From Deltaproteobacteria bacterium (GTDB lineage Bacteria > Desulfobacterota > Desulfobacteria > Desulfobacterales > JAFDCJ01): a stretch of DNA of 8,892 nt. Of the stretch, positions 1 through 5,961 are shown piece by piece (the first letter of the stretch is position 1; each line of letters begins with the position of its first letter). The position numbers and the translations under genes were made by a program. A model generated the notes under the pieces. The model saw only the letters and a program-made list of their open reading frames with translations, did not search any database and was not told where the DNA came from. The DNA lies in NCBI GenBank assembly GCA_024277475.1, contig JAJRVC010000490.1, positions 1-8,892 of the forward strand. Reading direction: 5' to 3'.

Positions 1-7
1 GATCATC

Positions 8-15
8 ACCTCCTT
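8..15 (-). promoter_or_regulatory. Strong Shine-Dalgarno sequence for a leftward gene outside the window
   Basis: On the minus strand this reads AAGGAGGT, a perfect match to the 16S anti-Shine-Dalgarno, and continues GATGATC to the window edge. An ATG at 6-4 is only two bases from GGAGG, which is too close, so the real start probably lies just beyond position 1. An earlier in-frame ATG at 24-22 (MKNKEVMI...) is possible but would put this motif inside the gene. A co-oriented gene therefore most likely follows the membrane-protein gene after about 320 bases. Its identity cannot be seen. Confidence 0.5.
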
Positions 16-114
16 GTTTTTCATCTTTGTCTTGGCTGTTTTTCCCTTGATAACAGGCAATTACAAATTTCCTGTAACCCCCCTGTTTTTAGACCTGTTT
101 TAAAAATTGTCGGT

Positions 115-203
115 CTCGCAACAACCCGCTCGACGGACGTGATTCGTCTTGTAACTTGTTGATTTTATTGGGTAGCATTTGAAGCCTTTCGGGTTGTTAC
201 GAG
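115..203. repeat. Imperfect inverted repeat, 14-base arms
   Basis: The left arm CTCGCAACAACCCG (115-128) is repeated in inverted orientation as CGGGTTGTTACGAG (190-203), with 13 of 14 positions matching. The arms are separated by 61 bases. It could be a pair of regulator-binding half sites, the base of a long RNA hairpin, or the remnant of a small mobile element. No gene lies between the arms. Confidence 0.4.
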
Positions 204-259
204 TTCATCAAAAATTGGTAAAAAATCAGCATATCAAAAAGTTAGCGCCATCTTGGACC

Positions 260-290
260 GGGTTCGGCCCCAAGGCCGTTACCCCTTTTT
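260..290 (+). terminator. Possible rho-independent terminator, plus strand
   Basis: The plus strand can form a GC-rich stem: GGG (260-262) with CCC, and CGGCC with GGCCG around a CCAA loop, with a small internal loop. It is followed at once by CTTTTT (285-290). The T-run sits on the correct side only for rightward transcription, yet no rightward gene is seen to its left. A minus-strand hairpin (CTTGG..CCAAG) over the same bases lacks an adjacent T-run, so it is a poor terminator for the CRISPR operon. Confidence 0.3.
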
Positions 291-316
291 CCCACGCCAT
301 GAAGCATTTGAAGATG

Positions 317-1615
317 TTATTGTACCTTAAGTGTCGGCATTATAATCCGTTCCGAAAAACCGGTTAAAAACCCGAAAGTAAAACCCTTGGCGCCAATAGG
401 ATTCTTAGTGATGGCGGCAAGGAATCCCTCTGCGTCCAATAGGTCGAACTGAATGAGATTAGCATGCACGATTATGTAAAGAATAGTGGCACCCAGGGCG
501 CCGACAAAAGGTTTCGTAAGTATGTACCATCTGAAATAGGCCCCCTCTCCGGGTAAACCATCTGAAATTTGCAGCCGCATCACAGCACTGAAGAAGCCGC
601 CGATCAAGCCGGCGAAAAAAATAAAAAATAGCGGGTTATCCACCATCAGGTTTATAACCAGACCAGACAGACTCTCCAAAAGCAGAAAAGGAGTACTCCA
701 CCATGAGGAGGATGCGAACCAATCAAAAGTCGGACTGCTGCTCTTGAGGGCGACCATGGGCGTAAAATTTTTGGGATAGAGTACAAGTTTATGAGCAGAT
801 AACAAGATGAGCGATAGGGGCAATAGGCAGATAAGTGCCCATTGAAAGGTATTCTTGTTCCGCAATTGCTCATGCATCCATTGTATACGCAAGTCGTTGA
901 GTCGGGTTAAAATCGTGGAAATGGTACGGATGGCGCGAATATTCTTGTTGCCTCCGGCATCCGATTCATCCAGTTCCATGGCTGCCTCATGGAGCAACTC
1001 CTTTATCTCCGGATTGTCCTGCACTTTCAGGCGCCGTGCTTCTTCCCGGCAGAAGCCCATATGCATGGCCATCATGTCGGCCTTAATGATCCGATCGGTC
1101 AATAAACGGATTCGAATAAAGGTCATGTCACGCCAGAGAGCGCTGAGGTGTTTTTCCCGTCGGGTGACCAACTCGCGATCTTTGAGCAGAATCTTGTAAT
1201 AGTTCAGCAGGCGCTTGAATTGTTCAATCTTCTCTTTTTTTATTTTTCTCTTCGGGTCATCATCACCAGTGCCTGCTTCCGACGCCCTCATCTTCTTAAG
1301 CAGGCCGTCCGCTTCGTTACGCCTGTTTTTTACATAACTCTCTACTTCCGACGTGTTTCCGGGCGGATCGCCCATGGGAAGTTCCAGCTCGGATGCGGTG
1401 CTGTAGAGTGCTGTTTCCACTTCTCTCCACAAAATCCAGTATCTTTCCCGGGCATCCTGCAAATGTACGTCGGATACCTTACCGAACATAAAACTGAAAG
1501 CCTTTTTTCCACGACGTTTGATCCAGTCGAGGAAACATTGCCAGCGGGTGCCGGCACAACTGGAAGGTGGCTGCAATCCTTTATCCATACTCTTTTGTCC
1601 TTCATTCGCTCCCAT
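317..1615 (-). CDS. Uncharacterised membrane protein with long charged helical N-terminal region, downstream of nucC
   Basis: This is a 432-residue protein of unknown function. The start is set by GGAGGT seven bases before the ATG at 1615; the frame opens 20 codons earlier but without a ribosome binding site. Residues 1-256 are soluble, rich in Lys, Arg and Glu and mostly helical, including a very basic stretch near 121-137 that could form a coiled coil. The membrane part has hydrophobic segments near 257-277, 310-325, 329-346 and 365-387, plus a shorter one near 411-420. A conserved-looking GFSERIIMPTL motif lies at the C-terminus (about 419-429); from memory, similar GFSER(F/I)xP endings occur in a widespread family of uncharacterised bacterial membrane proteins. 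No CARF, HEPN, nuclease or CorA magnesium-channel signature is visible. It is codirectional with nucC but separated by 87 bases, so it may be the last operon gene or have its own promoter. A role as second (membrane-acting) effector or partner of the CRISPR system is inference from position only. Confidence 0.75.
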   Translation of the reverse strand: MGANEGQKSMDKGLQPPSSCAGTRWQCFLDWIKRRGKKAFSFMFGKVSDVHLQDARERYWILWREVETALYSTASELELPMGDPPGNTSEVESYVKNRRNEADGLLKKMRASEAGTGDDDPKRKIKKEKIEQFKRLLNYYKILLKDRELVTRREKHLSALWRDMTFIRIRLLTDRIIKADMMAMHMGFCREEARRLKVQDNPEIKELLHEAAMELDESDAGGNKNIRAIRTISTILTRLNDLRIQWMHEQLRNKNTFQWALICLLPLSLILLSAHKLVLYPKNFTPMVALKSSSPTFDWFASSSWWSTPFLLLESLSGLVINLMVDNPLFFIFFAGLIGGFFSAVMRLQISDGLPGEGAYFRWYILTKPFVGALGATILYIIVHANLIQFDLLDAEGFLAAITKNPIGAKGFTFGFLTGFSERIIMPTLKVQ

Positions 1616-1622
1616 GATACGT

Positions 1623-1628
1623 ACCTCC
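1623..1628 (-). promoter_or_regulatory. Ribosome binding site fixing the membrane-protein start
   Basis: GGAGGT on the minus strand lies seven bases upstream of the ATG at 1615-1613. It favours this start over the upstream in-frame ATG at 1675, which has no such motif. The 87-base nucC-to-membrane-gene gap (1616-1702) shows no clear terminator hairpin, so readthrough from the csm operon is plausible. Confidence 0.7.
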
Positions 1629-1702
1629 GGGCTAGGATTACAACTAACTGAGAAGCCGGCCGAGTTGCAGATCAAGCTTAAAATTCCATCTCCCGGTCGA
1701 CC

Positions 1703-2467
1703 TCAAGCGCCAGTTCCGTTAGAACTGCTCGCGGTAATATCCTTTAGTACCTTCTCGTAGGATGCCAGGTCGATGGCAGGGACGGTGCCCAGCTTCTGTA
1801 ACCGTTTAAGAAGCCCCATGAACAGGCCCACGAGTGAAGTTGTCGCCCCATGTTTTGATAGTGGCATTTCATTTGTATCGGTATAAAAGGTTTCAAAAGA
1901 ACCTCCGGTTATCACACAACCGAAATCAAGACGTTCGTCGATCTTTAGTTCGGCAAGCGTATCAACAAGCGGCTCTCCCAGTGGCGGTTTCCAGTCGGAG
2001 TCCGTACAAAGGATTCCAGCGAGGATTGAAAAAAATTTTCCGGGGGCATAGGTGCCGCCGGCATGGGATATGGACGTTGATGTCCTGTTGAGTTTTCTTA
2101 CCGAAGCCGCCTTTTCTCCCGCGTATTTGACGGCATGTCTGTTCAGGGTTTGTTTTACTTCGAATACCGCATAAACGCTTTCCGCCGGGATAAAGGTCTG
2201 GCCGCTCTTGTTAAAAAGCAGCGGCGTGTATTGACGGTCATAGATGACAAGGTCAATCTGCTCGCTCGATTGACCGCGGGCGTCGATAACAAACGCCTTG
2301 CCCACTTGATAGCGTACGGGCATATGGGCGTTGAACATGCGGATCCAGTCAAATTCCGACGCGTCGCCCTTGGAACCCGGATGGTGAATAATCTCCCGAT
2401 TGATCCTAAGTTCGGTTGCAAGCTGTTGCTGTAGGTTCAAAAAAAGTTCTCGTAAATCTACCATCAT
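1703..2467 (-). CDS. nucC: NucC, cyclic-triadenylate-activated DNA endonuclease (CRISPR effector)
   Basis: NucC is a restriction-enzyme-like DNase. In CBASS and in some type III CRISPR systems, cA3 drives two trimers into a hexamer that cuts double-stranded DNA without sequence preference, destroying phage and host DNA. The 254 residues match the family along nearly their full length (E. coli NucC is about 240). Visible motifs are HPGSKGDASE near 29-38, the active site Asp72, Glu103 and Lys105 with exactly 30 residues between Asp and Glu (the IDx30ExK pattern), the invariant AESVYAVFE, and the gate-loop motif HAGGTY at 135-140. Residues recalled from the E. coli structure as contacting cA3 (Arg53, Tyr81, His136, Tyr141, Thr226) have counterparts at Arg52, Tyr80, His135, Tyr140 and Thr228. 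There is no CARF domain, as expected. The start lies 6 bases after the csm5 stop. Two ATGs are adjacent (MM) and the ribosome binding site is weak, which suggests coupling to csm5 translation. It occupies the operon slot often held by csm6. Confidence 0.93.
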   Translation of the reverse strand: MMVDLRELFLNLQQQLATELRINREIIHHPGSKGDASEFDWIRMFNAHMPVRYQVGKAFVIDARGQSSEQIDLVIYDRQYTPLLFNKSGQTFIPAESVYAVFEVKQTLNRHAVKYAGEKAASVRKLNRTSTSISHAGGTYAPGKFFSILAGILCTDSDWKPPLGEPLVDTLAELKIDERLDFGCVITGGSFETFYTDTNEMPLSKHGATTSLVGLFMGLLKRLQKLGTVPAIDLASYEKVLKDITASSSNGTGA

Positions 2468-2473
2468 GATCGT

Positions 2474-3655
2474 CTAAGCCTTTTTGTCAACCGGTTCGAA
2501 TGCGAGGCGCACCCAGCCCATGGGTTGAACATTGTCACCGGATACCGCCAGCCGCCGGTTTTTTGGGAATGGAAAGACAATGTGTCCAGGCGCAAGATTC
2601 AGTTTTTCTCGTAACTTATGGTTATCCGCTGCCAGGTCTTTGTTATCGACAAGCTCGCCTGTCGTGCCGCGCCAGCCAATGCCCCAGCCAAGATGGAGGA
2701 GCACTTCATTGTCGGCCAGCCCGGCCATCGTCCTTTGCAGGTCTTTATAAAAAGTTCTCAGGCCCGCAATATAGGTTCCGTTTTTACCAGTGAGGAACTC
2801 GAGTTCTCCGGCGATAAAGTCCCGGGTCAAATCGCGAACCGCCGTAAGCAACCAGTCGAGGCCGATTTCCACATTAAAGCCAAGGCAGGATTTATTAGTT
2901 TTTTCATCCCGGGCATACAGGAAGGTATCAAAGGAGATGCGGCCAGCGCTGGATGAATTTTTTTTGATCTTTTCAACCGTTATTTTAAGGGGTTGGCCTC
3001 TTCGCCCACGCATAGGTTCCATTTTCGTTGCAGAAACCAGGCGGGAGACCACGACGTTCTGTAGATCGATATCTCCAGGTGCAAAGGTAAAGTCGCCCAC
3101 GCTCAGGGTGCGCATCAGGCTGGTTTTCGGGTCGTCTCCCAACAACTTGTTACAGATTTCCCGGTCAACTTCCTTCGCTTTTCGCTTGCTCACTGGTCTT
3201 TTGTTCTTGATTTCTTCAATACTTTTATTAACGGTTTTCTTGTCATCTTCTCTGGAGAGCCGTTTCAAAATCGCGGTGCGCAGCGATCCCTTCAGGGAGC
3301 TGCCTGGCACCAGGGGGTTGCCGAGGCCGTCCCGAATCTGACCACGGATCTCATGGGGCCTTTCCGGCCAGGATACAGGGGGACGACTTTCGACATCCTC
3401 TAGGGAAACGCCGTTTTCCCGCAACCAGACAAGAGGCTGTTCTTCCTCAATTGCCTGCATGAAGGGCATGATTTTTTCGGAGCCGAACTCCTGCATTCGC
3501 TGGAATAACTTGGCATGGCTTACCACCCGGATCTCGCCGTTTTCAGCAAGGAAGTCAAAATCCCTTTTCAGTACCTCACCCGAACCGATGTGCAAGGGGC
3601 TCTCGGTTGTTATCGTGCAATGAAAGCTGGTTCTGATCTTACTTGGCGCACTCAT
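2474..3655 (-). CDS. csm5: Csm5, type III-A RAMP protein capping the crRNA 3' end of the complex
   Basis: Csm5 is a Cas7-like RAMP subunit that sits at the 3' end of the crRNA in the Csm complex and helps crRNA maturation and assembly. The 393 residues are typical for the family. The sequence shows the N-terminal LHIGSGE motif (21-27), the RAMP signature VPGSSLKGSLRTA (116-128) and a C-terminal glycine-rich HLGWGIGWRGTTG (321-333), all characteristic of Csm5. A lysine-rich insertion lies around 138-165. The ATG at 3655 overlaps the csm4 stop as ATGA, with AGGAGG five bases upstream inside the end of csm4, so the two are translationally coupled. nucC begins six bases after the stop. Nothing looks broken. 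Confidence 0.92.
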   Translation of the reverse strand: MSAPSKIRTSFHCTITTESPLHIGSGEVLKRDFDFLAENGEIRVVSHAKLFQRMQEFGSEKIMPFMQAIEEEQPLVWLRENGVSLEDVESRPPVSWPERPHEIRGQIRDGLGNPLVPGSSLKGSLRTAILKRLSREDDKKTVNKSIEEIKNKRPVSKRKAKEVDREICNKLLGDDPKTSLMRTLSVGDFTFAPGDIDLQNVVVSRLVSATKMEPMRGRRGQPLKITVEKIKKNSSSAGRISFDTFLYARDEKTNKSCLGFNVEIGLDWLLTAVRDLTRDFIAGELEFLTGKNGTYIAGLRTFYKDLQRTMAGLADNEVLLHLGWGIGWRGTTGELVDNKDLAADNHKLREKLNLAPGHIVFPFPKNRRLAVSGDNVQPMGWVRLAFEPVDKKA

Positions 3656-4683
3656 CGGGCCCTCCTTATGATGGGCAGGCAGAATGCCCGGCCGTACCGG
3701 TAGACATGGTGGGGAATCTTGCCGTCTTTTTCCACCACCCGAGGGATATCGCCCGTTGGCTGTACCGGCAATACCGAACCTTCGGCCAGCATCCAGATAT
3801 CCGCCCGCCGCACCCCCCGCACCCCGGGGGCGGTGGCGTAACCGTAGCGCCGGACCAGTGAGTAAGAACCCTTTTTCTGATCTGTCAGAATACCTGCCTT
3901 TACCTCCGCCTTGGTGGGGTGGTAGAGAGAAAGCAACAGATGTTGATGAGGTTTTTTAGGAGTGGGAAAAGTCACCTCGTGCGGATCCGAGGAGTCCAGC
4001 CTGAAAGTCCCCCGACCCACCGAGCGGTCGGCCCCGAGGCCGGAGTCGGCGAGCAAACGCAAGGCCGCCTCGAAACATTTTTTGCTCTTCTCGCTCTCGA
4101 AGGTAGCCAGGAAGAAAAGGCCGCTCTGGTCGACAAAGTGCTGGTCCGCGCAGTAAAAAAAGGCGTTTTCACCGACCCCGCCCGTGAGCTGGTCGGTCTT
4201 GACCCGGGGGCGCTGGAGCTGCTCGGCAAATTCGCTTGTCTCCTCCGGCGATGTCTGCGGGCAGGCATTCGGAAAATGGGAACGCTTCTCCTTGAGATGC
4301 TCAAAAGTCATGGCAGTGCCGCGGCAGAGCCGGCGTAACAGCTCTTCTGAAAGATAACGGGTACTTTTCAGGGACTTGACGCTGAATTCTTCTGAATCTT
4401 TCTCCCGTCCGGTTTCCGCCTTGTGGATCAGCTCATCAAGGGCGCTGGCGGGCAGCGGATAGAAACGACGGCCGTTGATAACCGGAAAGCAGGAACTCAC
4501 CGCGAACGGCGGTTTTGTACATAGAGTATCGGGCTCGTCATCAAAAAGGAGGAGCCACTGCTGGATTATGGCGGCCCATAGGGTGTCGGAGCGCACCGTT
4601 GACTCGATTCGTTCCTGGCCGATTCCTTCCAGGCCGAAATGGGCCGGGGCGTCAAAGAAGAGATGATAGACGTCATACTTCAT
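3652..4683 (-). CDS. csm4: Csm4, Cas5-like RAMP protein at the crRNA 5' handle
   Basis: Csm4 is the Cas5-group subunit of the type III-A complex. It grips the 5' repeat-derived tag of the crRNA and links Cas10 to the Csm3 backbone. The 343 residues fit the family. Visible motifs are HFG..G.G (15-22) followed by TVRSDTLWAAI (29-39), a central RPRVKTDQLTG block (158-168), and the glycine-rich RAMP loop GLGADRSVGRGTF (215-227). The start overlaps the end of csm3 by 11 bases. A GGAGG six bases upstream of the ATG, inside the last codons of csm3, provides the ribosome binding site. The stop overlaps csm5 by four bases. Confidence 0.92.
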   Translation of the reverse strand: MKYDVYHLFFDAPAHFGLEGIGQERIESTVRSDTLWAAIIQQWLLLFDDEPDTLCTKPPFAVSSCFPVINGRRFYPLPASALDELIHKAETGREKDSEEFSVKSLKSTRYLSEELLRRLCRGTAMTFEHLKEKRSHFPNACPQTSPEETSEFAEQLQRPRVKTDQLTGGVGENAFFYCADQHFVDQSGLFFLATFESEKSKKCFEAALRLLADSGLGADRSVGRGTFRLDSSDPHEVTFPTPKKPHQHLLLSLYHPTKAEVKAGILTDQKKGSYSLVRRYGYATAPGVRGVRRADIWMLAEGSVLPVQPTGDIPRVVEKDGKIPHHVYRYGRAFCLPIIRRAR

Positions 4684-5500
4684 CGGCTGCCTCCGACCGC
4701 GGACAGTTAAAAGATGAAAAATTGCTAAGCAACGATGAATTATTGTTGGGGTTATTTCCTGTTCGGTAGTCTGCGGCCGACCGTTCGTGCACCGAATCTA
4801 TACGGAAACCCACCTGGCCGTAGCCCCTGGTGCCGTGGCCGCCCAGGTAGTCGTCTTCAACCAGGCGCAGGCCCTGCTTGATCAGCTTCATAAATCTCTC
4901 TTCCCGATTCTTACCGTTGTCGTCTTTTCCCGATTCCCGGGTGTCGATATTGTAGATGTCAAGCACCAAGGCCAGCCTGAACCTGGCCCCGGCCGGCACC
5001 CGTTCGAAGTTGCGGGGGTTGGCCTGGGAGGTTAGACGATCGATACTGACCTCGGTCTTGATTTCCGTACAATACATGTCTGTCTGGTCTCCCTCTTCCA
5101 GATAACCAGGATTAAGAAGCTCGCCATCCCGCACGGTAAGGCGGGTGGGGCCATGCGAGGGCTGTTGTCCTTGTTTTTCCGCCGGGGCGCCAAAAAGTTG
5201 GACCACATCCTGCTCTGGTTTTTCGCAGAGCCTCCCTTCCCAGACGCTTTTGCCGTCCTTTTGGGTTTGCTTAATTTCCACCAATCCCAGGCTTTTTTCC
5301 AGCAGGGAGCGTAACTTACCCTTGAGGGACGATCCCGGAATGTACGGCAGATTGGTGACCGGGTTCCTGATTACCACGTTGTTGGCGCCGCCGATGGTCA
5401 GTCCAAGGGAGGAGCCGCCGATATGGAGGCCGGTTTTAACGATGATTTCACCATCGATGAATATCTTTTTTTCAAGTTTCAGTCTCTCTTCAGCACTCAT
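4673..5500 (-). CDS. csm3: Csm3, Cas7-like backbone subunit, predicted RNase-dead
   Basis: Csm3 forms the helical backbone on the crRNA and normally cuts bound target RNA every six nucleotides. The 275-residue start is chosen from the G-rich ribosome binding site (AAAAGGGGG) seven bases upstream of the ATG at 5500; the frame runs 45 codons further into csm2 without support. Family motifs are clear: TGLHIGGS (23-30), YIPGSSLKGKLRSLLE (53-68), TEIKTEVSIDRLT (145-157), ANPRNFERV (160-168) and DYLGGHGTRGYGQV (217-230). The catalytic Asp, Asp33 in S. thermophilus Csm3 within IGAIDSPVIKDP, aligns gap-free with Asn40 in IGGANNVVIRNP, and no Asp or Glu exists between residues 19 and 67. The protein is otherwise intact, so it is predicted to assemble and bind target RNA without cleaving it. 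The C-terminal 35 or so residues form an Asn/Ser-rich tail that overlaps the csm4 start by 11 bases. Confidence 0.93.
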   Translation of the reverse strand: MSAEERLKLEKKIFIDGEIIVKTGLHIGGSSLGLTIGGANNVVIRNPVTNLPYIPGSSLKGKLRSLLEKSLGLVEIKQTQKDGKSVWEGRLCEKPEQDVVQLFGAPAEKQGQQPSHGPTRLTVRDGELLNPGYLEEGDQTDMYCTEIKTEVSIDRLTSQANPRNFERVPAGARFRLALVLDIYNIDTRESGKDDNGKNREERFMKLIKQGLRLVEDDYLGGHGTRGYGQVGFRIDSVHERSAADYRTGNNPNNNSSLLSNFSSFNCPRSEAADEV

Positions 5501-5514
5501 ATCCCCGCCCCCTT

Positions 5515-5961
5515 TTAAGATCCACCATGCGCCTTGTGATAGGCCAGGATGGCCTCGAACAGTTTGCAAAAATTTTTGAACCGTTGCGCCTGCTCCTGAA
5601 CACTTCCAGCGGCAAAAACTGCTTCCATCCCGCATGTGAGACGATCCTTTAGTTTGTCGAGCCCTTCCTTGTTTTGCCGTTTGGCCGCATAGGCGAGATA
5701 GGGCTTCAGCATCGTGAATTCCGACTGTTGGCCAGGTTTGTCGAAACCCTTTGCCTCAATCGATTTCATTTTTGTAAATATCTGTCGGATCTGCGAGGTG
5801 GTGACCCGTTGATCGTTGTTCCCCTTTTTTAAATCCTTGCCGATGTGTTTTCCAAAGCAATCTACTTTGTCAATTATATCAGGAGTAGGTCCGTTGACCA
5901 CCCATGCCGTTGCATCTTGGTTAGTAAGCATTTCGTTATGTTCTGCTTTTTGCGTCATCAT
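5515..5961 (-). CDS. csm2: Csm2 (Cas11), small helical subunit of the type III-A complex
   Basis: Csm2 is the small alpha-helical subunit that forms the inner filament of the Csm complex beside Cas10 and contacts the crRNA-target duplex. The 148 residues are at the usual length (about 120-150). The C-terminal region shows the characteristic MLKPYLAYAAKR block (about 84-95), followed by helices ending in RFKNFCKLFEAILAYHK. Two ATGs are adjacent (MMTQK). The AAGGAGG motif in the end of cas10 is three bases from the first and six from the second (5958), so the second, which overlaps the cas10 stop as TGATG, may be the true start. csm3 begins 14 bases after the TAA stop. Confidence 0.88.
   Translation of the reverse strand: MMTQKAEHNEMLTNQDATAWVVNGPTPDIIDKVDCFGKHIGKDLKKGNNDQRVTTSQIRQIFTKMKSIEAKGFDKPGQQSEFTMLKPYLAYAAKRQNKEGLDKLKDRLTCGMEAVFAAGSVQEQAQRFKNFCKLFEAILAYHKAHGGS

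Larger units (their letters stand above)
1..316. other. Intergenic region left of the CRISPR operon, no convincing gene
   Basis: No coding region is supported here. The only open frame of note, a 62-codon plus-strand frame from 179 to 367, has no clear ribosome binding site, runs into the 3' end of the membrane-protein gene and has no recognisable protein character. The stretch is AT-rich and has features expected of a control region: three CCTGT direct repeats (71-75, 82-86, 94-98), an inverted copy (53-57), a 14-base inverted repeat (115-128 and 190-203), a plus-strand hairpin followed by T's (260-290) and a leftward Shine-Dalgarno sequence (8-15). It probably holds the 3' end of the operon transcript plus the promoter and leader of a leftward gene beyond the edge. 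Confidence 0.6.

Noticed and set aside
1..316. CRISPR array or leader in the left intergenic region
   Set aside because: The only repeats are 5-base CCTGT motifs and one inverted pair. There are no 25-40 base direct repeats with regular spacers.
179..367. 62-codon plus-strand open frame in the left intergenic region
   Set aside because: It has no good ribosome binding site, crosses a terminator-like hairpin, overlaps the 3' end of the membrane-protein gene in the antisense direction and has no recognisable protein features.
317..1615. Membrane protein as CorA-like, Csx23 or Csm6
   Set aside because: No GMN motif of CorA channels, no CARF fold motif and no HEPN RxxxxH motif in a convincing setting could be recognised. 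The architecture (long helical region, then four or five hydrophobic segments) is left as unassigned.
5501..5635. Upstream start giving Csm3 45 more residues
   Set aside because: The extension lies inside csm2 in another frame and does not resemble Csm3. A purine-rich ribosome binding site precedes the ATG at 5500.
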